NCBI GenBank assembly: GCA_038120295.1
Contig: JAYOLL010000044.1
Span: 1 to 16,367, forward strand
From: JAYOEY01 sp038120295
GTDB lineage: Bacteria > Pseudomonadota > Alphaproteobacteria > MPNO01 > UBA2964
Direction of reading: 5' to 3'
DNA: 16,367 bases
The notes beneath the pieces were generated by a model. That model was not told where the DNA came from and ran no database searches. It was given only the letters and a program-made list of their open reading frames with translations. Made by a program: the position numbers and the translations under genes. Shown here piece after piece: positions 6,391-14,073 of this stretch (position 1 is the stretch's first letter; each line of letters opens with the position of its first letter).

Positions 6391-7455
6391 CTAAACCGAT
6401 TGTTCGGCCGCAATCATGTCGTCAATGATGCGCCTTGCCGAGGTCAACCCCGCATCGATATTCAGCTTCCGGATCGCGAGTTCGGGATTCTCGAGGATCG
6501 ATTTTTGCTGGGCCTCAACGACAACCTGATCCTCGACGAAGATCCGTGCGTTGGCCTCGCGCAGCTGGGTAGTGAGAGACTGGTCGCGCAGGTGATATTT
6601 ACGCATTAGCGACCAGAAATACATGCAGCTCGTGTCGGTCTCGGGCGTGATGCTGTTCAGCACGCGCCCGTTCACGCCCTTGGACCGGTCCCCGTCCGCG
6701 GCGCCGGTCACGGCCAGGGCGACCCCGACATCGAGGACAATCGTACAGGGCGCCTCGAAGCGGATGATCTGCCAGCGATCGACATTGCCCGGTTTGCCGA
6801 GCTGGGCGCGCCAGAATGGCGGGGCATCTATATCGAACATCCAGCGCGTCGATGTAACGGTGCGGCCGTCCCGCTTCGTCTCCATCGGCGTTTCGGCCAC
6901 ATGCTGGTTGCCGATGCTTGTCGCATGCACGAAAGATTCGTGCGTCAGATCCATGAGGTTATCGACAAACAGCCGGTAGTCGCAGGCGGCGAACATGGTC
7001 TCGCCGTCCCCTGCCCAGTCTGGATCGTCGTTCCAGTGCATGTCGGGGATCAGTCCGGGGTCGGCAAGCTCCGGTTCGCCCGGCCAGACCCAGACATACC
7101 GGTACCGTTCCTCAACCGGAAACGTCCGCACGCAGGCCGATTTATTCAGCTTGTCCTGCGACGGCATCCGCGTGCATTGCCCGTCGCCGTTGAAGACAAG
7201 GCCGTGATAGCGGCAGACAATCTCGTCGCCTTCGAGCCAGCCCATCGATAATGGCAAAAGACGATGCCAGCAGGCATCCTCCAGCGCCGCCACCGAGCGG
7301 TCCGATTTGCGCCACAGCACCAGCTTTTTATTGCAGATCGTCCGCGCGAGAGGCTCGCGGGGGCCGACTTCATGGCTCCAAGCCGCGACGTACCAAGCGT
7401 TGAGTGAGAATGATTTCTGGTCGGACACCGGAATGCTTCCTGCTGAAAACCGCAT
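6391..7455 (-). CDS. Rieske non-heme iron oxygenase, VanA (vanillate O-demethylase) type
   Basis: The protein is 354 residues from the chosen ATG at 7455. An upstream in-frame ATG at 7506 would add 17 residues but has no ribosome site, whereas GCGGGG lies five bases before 7455. The Rieske [2Fe-2S] motif is C62-x-H64 ... C81-x2-H84 (CWHRLLPLSMGW..., CRYH). The mononuclear iron site is DNLMDLTHESFVH, with H172 and H177 as ligands and D169 as the likely electron-bridging Asp. The opening FSLNAWYVAAWSHEVG and LMDLTHESFVH are typical of the VanA/dicamba-monooxygenase branch, which removes O-methyl groups or hydroxylates aromatic acids using electrons from a separate reductase. No VanB-type reductase is in the window. 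It diverges from a second Rieske gene across a gap of ~210 bases. Exact substrate unknown. Confidence 0.9.
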   Translation of the reverse strand: MRFSAGSIPVSDQKSFSLNAWYVAAWSHEVGPREPLARTICNKKLVLWRKSDRSVAALEDACWHRLLPLSMGWLEGDEIVCRYHGLVFNGDGQCTRMPSQDKLNKSACVRTFPVEERYRYVWVWPGEPELADPGLIPDMHWNDDPDWAGDGETMFAACDYRLFVDNLMDLTHESFVHATSIGNQHVAETPMETKRDGRTVTSTRWMFDIDAPPFWRAQLGKPGNVDRWQIIRFEAPCTIVLDVGVALAVTGAADGDRSKGVNGRVLNSITPETDTSCMYFWSLMRKYHLRDQSLTTQLREANARIFVEDQVVVEAQQKSILENPELAIRKLNIDAGLTSARRIIDDMIAAEQSV

Positions 7456-7597
7456 CATAGCCCCGCCGTAACCCGGAGCAAGGCGCCGAGAATACGTAAA
7501 GTACATAAAGCGCAGGTATTCGTACGGTTATTCAATTGTCCTTGCCGCGCCTGTTTTTCGCCGTTGCGGACAGTTCCCGTTTGAGCGAGCATTCCCC

Positions 7598-7629
7598 CTA
7601 TATCTCAACGGGAAAACGTAACGCGTTCC
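7598..7629 (+). promoter_or_regulatory. Candidate promoter and operator dyad before the second Rieske gene
   Basis: The 19-base GGAAAACGTAACGCGTTCC (7611-7629) is an interrupted palindrome: GGAA-n2-CGT around a central A, then ACG-n2-TTCC, with 7 of 9 pairs matched. It ends 37 bases before the ATG at 7667. CTATAT at 7598-7603 could be a -10, with TTCCCG (7574-7579) as a weak -35 at 18 bases. The dyad would then cover the transcription start, the usual place for a repressor site. The dyad is seen directly; the promoter is weak inference. Confidence 0.35.
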
Positions 7630-7666
7630 GAACCCGGGGAAGTTTTCGGGATAGGGAGAGAAAGCC

Positions 7667-8839
7667 ATGGCAACCAACCGGAAGCGACGTGAATCGCTGG
7701 AAGCGCTATCGGAAACAGCGCGGGGTACGCCGATGGGCGACCTTCTGCGGCAGTTCTGGCAGCCGGTCGCGCTATCGTCCGATGTGACGCCCGGCAGCGC
7801 TTGCTCGGTCCGGGTTTTTAGCGAGGAGCTGACTCTATATCGCGGCGAAAGCGGAAAGACATACCTGGTCGCCGGGCGATGCCCGCATCGCTGCACGCGT
7901 CTCCATACGGGCTGGGTCGAAGGTGAGGAGGTGCGCTGCGTCTATCATGGCTGGAAGTTCGATGGCGGCGGCCAGTGCACTGAAATGCCGGCGGAAAAGG
8001 AATCTCTGGCCTCGACCGTCAAGATCGCTGCCTACCCGACCCATGAATATTGCGGGCTGGTGTTCGCCTTTCTGGGACAGGGCGATGCGCCGGAATTCGA
8101 TCTGCCGCGCAAGGAGCTGTTCGAGGACCCGGACCGTCTGCTGTTTCCCCGGCGTCAGGACTGGCCGGCAAGCTGGTTTCAGCAATGCGAGAACTCGCTC
8201 GACGCGGCCCATGTCAGCTTCGTCCACCAGAAGGGCAAGGTCGGCACGTTCGGCAAGGCGGTTACGCCCACGCTGCCGGATCTCGAGTATCTGGAGACCG
8301 ACGCCGGCATCCGGCAGATCGCGACCCGCGGGCCGGGCAATGTCCGCATCAGCGACTGGACCTTCCCCAACAACAATCACATCCTGATTCCGGGCATCAC
8401 GGAAAAGCACCCCTGGATGGAAATCTCGCTCTGGCTGGTGCCGGTGGACGACGAGAATACGGCCCGGTTCCAGATCTACACCCTGCCGAGCATGGGCGAG
8501 GAAGAGGACCGAAAGACGACGGAACATTTCCGTAAATACCTGCCCTACAACCCCAGCGACCATCATCATGAGCTGATGGATCAGGGAATCTATCCGGAGG
8601 AGATGGCTCTGGAACTGACCAACGCGCAGGACTACGTCGCCGTGGTCGGGCAGGGTGCGATTGTCGACCGGTCGCAGGAACGGCTGATGAGCACCGATGC
8701 AGGTATTGCGCTTTTGAGAAGGATTTTCTGGCGCGAAATGGATCTCCTCGACAGCGGCGTGCCGATAAAGCAATGGGCGCGCCTGCACGAAGAGATTGAA
8801 CTGCAGTCGGAAGAAACCGTCGCCTCGGCGCGCGCCTGA
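7667..8839 (+). CDS. Rieske non-heme iron oxygenase, phthalate 4,5-dioxygenase-like alpha subunit
   Basis: A 390-residue oxygenase. The Rieske motif is C72-P-H74 ... C91-V-Y-H94 (RCPHRCTRLHTGWVEG..., CVYHGWKFDGGGQC). The catalytic iron site is CENSLDAAHVSFVH, with H182 and H187 as ligands and D179 as the bridging Asp. RGTPMGDLLRQFWQPVALSSD near the N-terminus is characteristic of the phthalate-dioxygenase/aromatic ring-hydroxylating group of homo-oligomeric oxygenases. The ATG at 7667 is preceded by AGGGAG (7653-7658). Such enzymes dihydroxylate or hydroxylate aromatic or related rings using O2 and a reductase, which is not encoded here. An SDR gene follows after 54 bases, the usual partner for oxidising a cis-diol product. 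Substrate unknown; it could also be a demethylase or monooxygenase. Confidence 0.9.
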   Translation: MATNRKRRESLEALSETARGTPMGDLLRQFWQPVALSSDVTPGSACSVRVFSEELTLYRGESGKTYLVAGRCPHRCTRLHTGWVEGEEVRCVYHGWKFDGGGQCTEMPAEKESLASTVKIAAYPTHEYCGLVFAFLGQGDAPEFDLPRKELFEDPDRLLFPRRQDWPASWFQQCENSLDAAHVSFVHQKGKVGTFGKAVTPTLPDLEYLETDAGIRQIATRGPGNVRISDWTFPNNNHILIPGITEKHPWMEISLWLVPVDDENTARFQIYTLPSMGEEEDRKTTEHFRKYLPYNPSDHHHELMDQGIYPEEMALELTNAQDYVAVVGQGAIVDRSQERLMSTDAGIALLRRIFWREMDLLDSGVPIKQWARLHEEIELQSEETVASARA

Positions 8840-8893
8840 CCGGCCTGACCCTGGCGGGCACGGACTGGATCTGGATTACCCGGAGAGACGGAT

Positions 8894-9790
8894 ATGGAAC
8901 GACTCAAGGGCAAGGTAGCCATCGTGTTCGGCGGCGGCCCCAATATCGGCGGCACGATCGCGCATTTCCTGGCTCGCGAAAGCGCCAGCGTAGTGGTTGC
9001 CGACGTTAATGGAGACGCCGCTGGCGAAACTGTCGAATTCCTGAAAACCCGCGAGCTGGAGGCAACGGCGCTGCAAGGCGATGCCGTCGAGGAAGCCGAT
9101 GTCGAACGCATGGTTGCCGGTGCGCTGGAAGCGTATGGCAAGATCGACATCATCGTGAACATGGCAGGACAGATTCACTGGAGCCCCATCACCGAGATGG
9201 ACATCGAGGACTGGAAAACCTGCCTCACCACCTATCCGACGGCCGCCATGCTGACCACCAAGCACGCCGCACGGGCGATGGTCGCCGGTGAGGTGCGGGG
9301 ATCGATCATCCATATCATCTCCACCGCGGCGCATTTCGGAGAGGCGTCCGGCGCGGCGTACACCGCCGCAAAAGCCGCCGTTCTCAACCTCGCCCGATCG
9401 TCGGCGATGGACCTCGCCCATGACGGTATCCGGGTCAACACCATCACGCCCTGCGGCATGGAACACATGCTGTGGACCAAGACCAGCGACGAAATATCGA
9501 ACCCGGATTTTGTGCGGCCCGACCGGCTATCGTTCTATTCGCGCGATGACTACCTGAAATCGATCCCGCTAGAGCGCTTTCCCCGTGCCTCCGACCTCGC
9601 CTGGGCTGCGGTCTTCCTGGCCTCCGACGAAGCGGAGTTCATCACCGGCGCCGATATCCCGGTAGACGGAGGGCTACGCCACAAATACCCGACCTGGCGG
9701 CCGGGCGATAATACCGGGGTGAATATTCGCGATTACGTCGAAGGGGTCCGAATCACGCGTTACGGAGAACCGGGCGAGAAACTGGTGTAA
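8894..9790 (+). CDS. Short-chain dehydrogenase/reductase (SDR)
   Basis: A 298-residue Rossmann-fold oxidoreductase, longer than the usual ~250 because of a ~35-residue tail after the DGG motif. The cofactor loop is G13-G-G-P-N-I-G-G20, a variant of TGxxxGxG. D37 at the end of beta2 (VVVADVN) suggests preference for NAD(H). N89-M-A-G92 replaces NNAG. S143, Y156 and K160 (YTAAK) form the catalytic triad. The tetrad Asn expected seven residues after W107 is Y114 by hand alignment, which is unusual. The ATG at 8894 has GGAGAG seven bases upstream (8882-8887). It follows the Rieske oxygenase by 54 bases and probably oxidises the diol or alcohol formed by it (inference). A divergent role cannot be excluded, given the odd tetrad. 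Confidence 0.9.
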   Translation: MERLKGKVAIVFGGGPNIGGTIAHFLARESASVVVADVNGDAAGETVEFLKTRELEATALQGDAVEEADVERMVAGALEAYGKIDIIVNMAGQIHWSPITEMDIEDWKTCLTTYPTAAMLTTKHAARAMVAGEVRGSIIHIISTAAHFGEASGAAYTAAKAAVLNLARSSAMDLAHDGIRVNTITPCGMEHMLWTKTSDEISNPDFVRPDRLSFYSRDDYLKSIPLERFPRASDLAWAAVFLASDEAEFITGADIPVDGGLRHKYPTWRPGDNTGVNIRDYVEGVRITRYGEPGEKLV

Positions 9791-9831
9791 AGGTGATTGC
9801 GGGAGGGCGATCTGGACTTAACTAACGTGAC

Positions 9832-9859
9832 CGGGCCTGCAAATCGTTCAGGCGGCCCG
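9832..9859. terminator. Possible hairpin between convergent genes
   Basis: CGGGCC (9832-9837) and GGCCCG (9854-9859) form a 6-bp inverted repeat in the 70-base gap between the convergent SDR and MDR genes. There is no T-run on either side, so if it ends transcription it is not a standard intrinsic terminator. Position is the main argument. Confidence 0.25.
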
Positions 9860-9860
9860 C

Positions 9861-10856
9861 CTAACGGTCCTGTAGTAACACGATCCGCCCGCGCACCTTG
9901 CGGTCGCGAATGGCGCACAACGCGTCGGTGGCCTGTTCGATAGGCATGGTGGTGTAGGGCGGCGGGCCGATCTTGCCCTCTTCATACAGCGCGAAAAGCT
10001 GGTCGAAGCAGGCCCCCGTGCGATCCGGCCGGCGCTTGCGGTAATCGCCGATCTGCAGGCCCGAGACCTCGATATTGCGGACCAGCAGGTAGTTTACCTT
10101 CATCGTCGGGATCGCGCCGGCGGCGAAACCGATCACCACATAGCGTCCGCACCAGGCCACGGCGCGGATTGCCGCTTCGAAGAATTTGTCGCCAAGCGCA
10201 TCGATGACGATATCGGCCCCGGTCCCGTCGGTGGCGGCATAGACCTGTTCGCGCAGGGAATCGCACACATCCTCGCCACCGATATCGATCACCGCATCGG
10301 CGCCAGCCTCCGTGACCAGATCGGCCTTGTCCGGGTCGGCCACCGCCGCCAGCGCCTTGCCGCCCAGCGCCTTCACCAGCTGGATCGCCGCCATCCCCAC
10401 CCCGCCGGTCGCGCCCAGCACCAGTACGGACTCGTCTGGATGAAACCGGCCGCGCTCGCACAAAGAGAACCAGGCAGTATCGTAAATCAGCGCCATCGCC
10501 GCGGCATCGGGGAAGGGCAGGCTGTCCGGCATGCAGTGGCACATGGTCGCCGGGATGGCCAGTAGCTCGGCATAGCCGCCGCCCGGCTCGCACATCGCCA
10601 GCACCCGGTCGCCGGGCTTGAAGTTCGAAACGCCCGCGCCCACCGCGCGGACCACGCCGGCGGGACCCTTGCCCGGGATATAGGGCAGCTTCGGCTTCGA
10701 CTGGTGCATGCCGCCAATCAGCAGAATATCGACGTAGTTCGCCGCGGTGGCATGGATTTCCACAAGAAGTTCGCCCGGTCCGGCGACAGGATCGGCGATT
10801 TCGCCCGGCGCCGCATTCTCCAGCGGCCCGAACTCTTTGACGAGGATGGCGCGCAT
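9861..10856 (-). CDS. Zinc-independent MDR oxidoreductase (quinone oxidoreductase / enoyl reductase type)
   Basis: A 331-residue protein starting MRAILVKEFG at 10856. The longer reading frame upstream is only the shadow of the ligase gene. The N-terminal GroES-like domain contains YIPGKGPAGVV (59-69) and FKPGDRVLAM. The Rossmann domain has the NADPH loop G148-A-T-G-G-V-G154. The GHE zinc ligand signature is absent, which places it with quinone oxidoreductases and enoyl-CoA/enone reductases rather than alcohol dehydrogenases. The C-terminus ends with the family pattern VRGRIVLLQ. Start and upstream ligase stop share one base (TGATG), indicating translational coupling. It probably reduces a C=C bond in a CoA ester or ketone made by the neighbouring pathway (inference). 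Confidence 0.9.
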   Translation of the reverse strand: MRAILVKEFGPLENAAPGEIADPVAGPGELLVEIHATAANYVDILLIGGMHQSKPKLPYIPGKGPAGVVRAVGAGVSNFKPGDRVLAMCEPGGGYAELLAIPATMCHCMPDSLPFPDAAAMALIYDTAWFSLCERGRFHPDESVLVLGATGGVGMAAIQLVKALGGKALAAVADPDKADLVTEAGADAVIDIGGEDVCDSLREQVYAATDGTGADIVIDALGDKFFEAAIRAVAWCGRYVVIGFAAGAIPTMKVNYLLVRNIEVSGLQIGDYRKRRPDRTGACFDQLFALYEEGKIGPPPYTTMPIEQATDALCAIRDRKVRGRIVLLQDR

Positions 10857-12520
10857 CAGGCGGTCTTCTCCGGCGGAACGTAGCGGACGGGCTCGGGCAC
10901 GGCGCGGCCCTCGCGGATCCACACCATGATGTCCTTCTTCTGGATCTTGCCGTTGCTCATAAGCGGAATGTCGTCCAGCGCCAGCGCAAATTCCGGCATG
11001 TCGTAGCGCGACAGGCCCTGCGCTGCCAAATGGTCCAGCATGGCCTCGAACCCCAGGGTATCGCCGTTGCGGAACATCACGGCAAGGCATACGCGCTCGC
11101 CCAGCCGGTCGTCGGGCACCGGCAGAGCCGCGGCGCGCTCAATGGCGGCATGGCGCATGGCCAGTTCCTCGATCCGCTCGGGATTGATGTTATGGCCGCC
11201 GCGGATGATGACCTCCTTGCGCCGCCCCGTCAGGCGCAGATAGCCGGCCTCGTCCACCACGCCCAGATCACCGGTCATGAACCAGCCGTCGCTGTTGAAG
11301 CAGATCTCGGTGGCGCCCTGATCTTCGTAATAGCCGAGCATCAGGCAGGCACCCTTTCCGGCCACGATGCCGGTCTCGCCCTGCGGCAGCATGCGATCGG
11401 GATCGTCCGGGTCGAACACACGCACCTCATAGCCCGGGACGGCACGGCCGCAACTGCCCATGATCAACGCCGGATCGTCGCCGGGCCGCGTGTACTGGTG
11501 GCCATTGGTCTCGGTCATCCCGTAGCCGCTCTGCGGATCCACCCCGGCTTTGATAAGCCGTTCGAACACGGTGCGCGGCGCGGCGGCGCCTGAAATACGG
11601 AAACCGGTCACCCGGCCCAGCCGGTCCATGCCGCGCGCTTCCATCTCGTCCAGCAGGTCAATGGCATGGGTCGGCACGCCGACCAGATAGCTTGCATCCA
11701 CTTCCAGCACACGCTCGATGGTGCTTTCGCCGCGTGCGCGGTCATGCACCACGAAGGACGCGCCGCCGTAGAGCGACGTCAGCAGCGCCCCCATGCCGAG
11801 ATTGTGGCTGAACGGGCTCATCGAATAGACCACCGATCCGGGGCCGATTTTCCAGTCGGTCGAAATGCCCCGCGCGGTGACCAGCTGCGTGTTGTCACTG
11901 TGCATCACGCCCTTGGGCCGGCCGGTGGAGCCGGAGGTGAAGGCGAGATAGCTGACACGGTCCGGGTCCTCGATCGGCGGCGGACAATCGCCGGGGTTTC
12001 CGAGCAGCGCGCCCGCGAAGGGCGCGGACCGATCCACAGCCCCCATGCGGTAGACATGCCTCAGCGAGCCCAGGGACGCGATCTCGGCAGCGATATCCGC
12101 CTTGTCGGCATCCGATCCGAACCCGTCCTGATAGATGAAGGCGGCGGCACGCATGCGTTCCAGCAGCCCGGCGACTTCCGCCACCGTGTGATTGCGGTGC
12201 GGCGACGGACAGACGACATATCCGTTGCGCGAACAGGCCAGCACGGTAATGGCGCTTTCCACACGGTCGGGCAGCCAGTAAGCCACCCGGTGCCCTGCCC
12301 GCACCCCGCGGGCGTACAGATCGGCTGCCAACGCGTCGGCAGCCGCCTGAAGCTGGGCGTAGGTCAGCGTCCGGCCGCGGTCGCTGATGGCGTCTGCGTT
12401 CGGCCGTGCGGCGGCCTGATCCCGCATCACGCCGTAGATGGTGCGGTCCTCCCAGTCGCCGCGGCGATGGAATTCCGCCGCAGCCCCTGGGGTGAGAAGC
12501 GACAATATGGTCGATGTCAT
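10856..12520 (-). CDS. AMP-forming acyl-CoA synthetase / ligase (ANL superfamily)
   Basis: A 554-residue enzyme from the ATG at 12520 (MTSTILSLLTPGAA). The frame stays open 42 codons further up, but that stretch crosses the intergenic operator and the divergent gene's start and is unlike family N-termini. Motifs in order: P-loop TSGSTGRPKG (195-204), YGMTET (333-338), TGDLG (416-420), hinge GRRKE (432-436) and NGKIQK (523-528), whose K528 is the adenylation lysine. The reaction is carboxylate + ATP + CoA to acyl-CoA + AMP + PPi through an acyl-adenylate. HRRGDWEDRTIY near the start resembles ligases for cyclohexane- or aryl-carboxylates, but the substrate is not settled. The following MDR gene overlaps it by one base, so both act in one route. 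Confidence 0.92.
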   Translation of the reverse strand: MTSTILSLLTPGAAAEFHRRGDWEDRTIYGVMRDQAAARPNADAISDRGRTLTYAQLQAAADALAADLYARGVRAGHRVAYWLPDRVESAITVLACSRNGYVVCPSPHRNHTVAEVAGLLERMRAAAFIYQDGFGSDADKADIAAEIASLGSLRHVYRMGAVDRSAPFAGALLGNPGDCPPPIEDPDRVSYLAFTSGSTGRPKGVMHSDNTQLVTARGISTDWKIGPGSVVYSMSPFSHNLGMGALLTSLYGGASFVVHDRARGESTIERVLEVDASYLVGVPTHAIDLLDEMEARGMDRLGRVTGFRISGAAAPRTVFERLIKAGVDPQSGYGMTETNGHQYTRPGDDPALIMGSCGRAVPGYEVRVFDPDDPDRMLPQGETGIVAGKGACLMLGYYEDQGATEICFNSDGWFMTGDLGVVDEAGYLRLTGRRKEVIIRGGHNINPERIEELAMRHAAIERAAALPVPDDRLGERVCLAVMFRNGDTLGFEAMLDHLAAQGLSRYDMPEFALALDDIPLMSNGKIQKKDIMVWIREGRAVPEPVRYVPPEKTA

Positions 12521-12547
12521 TCGGTCTTGCCCCGGATCTGCGCGGTA

Positions 12548-12575
12548 AAACGCCGCGCCCGGTGGCACGGCGTTT
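12548..12575. promoter_or_regulatory. Perfect inverted repeat in the divergent ligase/MBL promoter region
   Basis: AAACGCCG (12548-12555) and CGGCGTTT (12568-12575) are perfect 8-base inverted arms separated by 12 bases. They sit in the 103-base gap between the divergent starts at 12520 (-) and 12624 (+), where one regulator could control both units. Arm centres are 20 bases apart, about two helical turns, suiting a dimeric regulator on one DNA face. No regulator gene is in the window. An mRNA hairpin in a leader is the alternative. Confidence 0.45.
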
Positions 12576-12623
12576 GGGTTGCCGGTAGTATCCCCGGAAC
12601 CGGACGCCGGATCAACGGAGCAC

Positions 12624-13595
12624 ATGGAAAAACCGCGCTTTACCAAGGGGCTGCACGACCTCGGAAACGGCTGCTGGGCCTATCTGCAGCCGGATGGCGG
12701 CTGGGGCTACAGCAATGCCGGGCTGATCGTGGATCAGGAGGAAACGCTGCTGGTCGATACGCTGTTCGACCTGCCCCTGACTGCCGAAATGCTTTCCGAA
12801 ATGCGGAATGCCGTCCCCGCCGCAGCCGACATCGGCACGCTGGTGAATACCCATGCCAACGGGGATCACACCTACGGCAACCAGCTGGTGAAGGAAGCCC
12901 GCATCATAGCTTCGCAGGCGTGCAAGGACGAAATGGAGCGCCGCCCGCCGGAAGCTTTCATCAAATTTGTCCAGAATTGGCGGGATTACGGCGAATCCGG
13001 CGCGCTGATCTGGGATCTGATGGGCCGGAAATTTGATTTTTCCGGCATCCTGAACACGCTGCCGACCGAAACCTTCGAGACCGAGCACCACCTGACCGTC
13101 GGAGACAAGCAGGTGGAGCTGTACAATGTCGGCCCGGCTCACACGAAGGGCGATATTCTGGTTCACGTTCCCGGCGACCGCACCGTCTTCACCGGCGACG
13201 TGATGTTCGTCGAAGGCCACCCGATCATCTGGGCTGGCCCGGTGGAGAACTGGGTCGCCGCCTGCGACCGCATTCTGGGCTGGGACGTGGACACCATCGT
13301 CCCCGGCCACGGGCGGGTCTGCGGCAAGGACGCGGTGCGCGAATTGCGGCTTTACCTGACCACCCTGCGCGACGCCGCCAGGGCCCGCTACGACGCCGGG
13401 CTGGACTGGACCGCGGCGGCGGAAGAGATCGTGGTCGACCTTTTCCCCCACTGGATCGACCGCGAGCGGGTGTTCATCAACACGGCCATGCTCTATCGCC
13501 ATTTCTCGGGCGGGTCGTTCCGCCCCAGCGTGACCGAGATCTACGAACCCATGGCCGCGTGGCACTGGGCCCATTGCGGGCACGCGCATCCCTGA
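12624..13595 (+). CDS. Metallo-beta-lactamase-fold hydrolase with HxNxDH variant motif
   Basis: A 323-residue protein from the ATG at 12624, preceded by CGGAG (12616-12620); an upstream in-frame start at 12579 lies in the operator region and is unlikely. The metal-binding signature reads T-H77-A-N79-G-D81-H82, so the second His of HxHxDH is Asn. The other ligands are in place: H173 (GPAHTKGD), D192 (FTGDVMFVEGHP) and H229 (VPGHG). The C-terminal ~90 residues are helical. MBL-fold enzymes hydrolyse esters, thioesters, lactones and other bonds. Given the neighbouring CoA ligase and UbiD decarboxylase, a thioester or lactone substrate is plausible (inference). Sequence differs from persulfide dioxygenase and glyoxalase II, which keep HxHxDH. 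Unit head; rhodanese follows after 69 bases. Confidence 0.88.
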   Translation: MEKPRFTKGLHDLGNGCWAYLQPDGGWGYSNAGLIVDQEETLLVDTLFDLPLTAEMLSEMRNAVPAAADIGTLVNTHANGDHTYGNQLVKEARIIASQACKDEMERRPPEAFIKFVQNWRDYGESGALIWDLMGRKFDFSGILNTLPTETFETEHHLTVGDKQVELYNVGPAHTKGDILVHVPGDRTVFTGDVMFVEGHPIIWAGPVENWVAACDRILGWDVDTIVPGHGRVCGKDAVRELRLYLTTLRDAARARYDAGLDWTAAAEEIVVDLFPHWIDRERVFINTAMLYRHFSGGSFRPSVTEIYEPMAAWHWAHCGHAHP

Positions 13596-13664
13596 CCGCC
13601 CTTTCGCCCGGTCGCCAATCACTGCTATCTTTCCGCTTCCGCGCAACCGAACCCGAGGATTCCC

Positions 13665-14069
13665 GTGCCGCAGAACATCACGCGCACCACCAAGCAGATG
13701 GTCTCCGACGCCGAGGCCGAGGTGAAAACCCTGACCGTCGAGGAAGCACTCGCCCTGCACGGCAGCGACGACGTGATCTTCATCGATTTGCGCGATATCC
13801 GCGAACTGGCCAAGACCGGCCGGGTGGCCGGCGCGCGCCACGTGCCGCGCGGCATGCTCGAATTCTGGATCGACCCGGAGACCAGCTATCACAAGCCGTT
13901 CTTCACCGAGGACAAGACGTTCATCTTTTACTGCGCTGGCGGCCTGCGGTCCGCGCTGGCGGCCAAGGCCGCACAGGATATGGGGCTGAATCCGGTAGCC
14001 CACATGGCGGGCGGCATGGCCGCCTGGCTCACCGCCGAAGGCCCGATCGACCCACCCAAGAAGGACTGA
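13665..14069 (+). CDS. Single-domain rhodanese (sulfurtransferase-like)
   Basis: A 134-residue rhodanese-fold protein with the expected active-site loop C90-A-G-G-L-R95-S, where C90 would carry a persulfide. Upstream landmarks are VIFIDLRDIRELAKTGRVAG (residues 38-56) and ARHVPRGMLEFW (57-68); the C-terminal HMAGGMAAW (113-121) is the usual family ending. The start is a GTG at 13665 with GAGG a few bases upstream (13655 on); no ATG fits. It lies between the MBL-fold and UbiD genes with only four bases to the latter, so it is co-transcribed and probably translationally coupled. Rhodaneses with similar sequence often accompany catabolic enzymes without known sulfur chemistry. Whether it transfers sulfur here or acts otherwise is unknown. 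Confidence 0.9.
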   Translation: MPQNITRTTKQMVSDAEAEVKTLTVEEALALHGSDDVIFIDLRDIRELAKTGRVAGARHVPRGMLEFWIDPETSYHKPFFTEDKTFIFYCAGGLRSALAAKAAQDMGLNPVAHMAGGMAAWLTAEGPIDPPKKD

Positions 14070-14073
14070 CTTC

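Noticed and set aside
10857..11090. Extended N-terminus of the MDR oxidoreductase
   Set aside because: The extra frame lies wholly within the ligase gene, and the MDR fold begins at MRAILVKEFG with a coupled TGATG stop/start.
11666..13036. A 456-codon + strand open frame opposite the acyl-CoA ligase
   Set aside because: It spans the ligase in antisense, the operator gap and part of the MBL gene; the ligase and MBL frames carry all the family motifs.
12624..14069. MBL-fold plus rhodanese read as a persulfide dioxygenase (ETHE1/CstB-like) sulfide-detoxification pair
   Set aside because: The MBL protein lacks the HxHxDH motif and the sequence landmarks of persulfide dioxygenases, and its operon partner is a UbiD decarboxylase.
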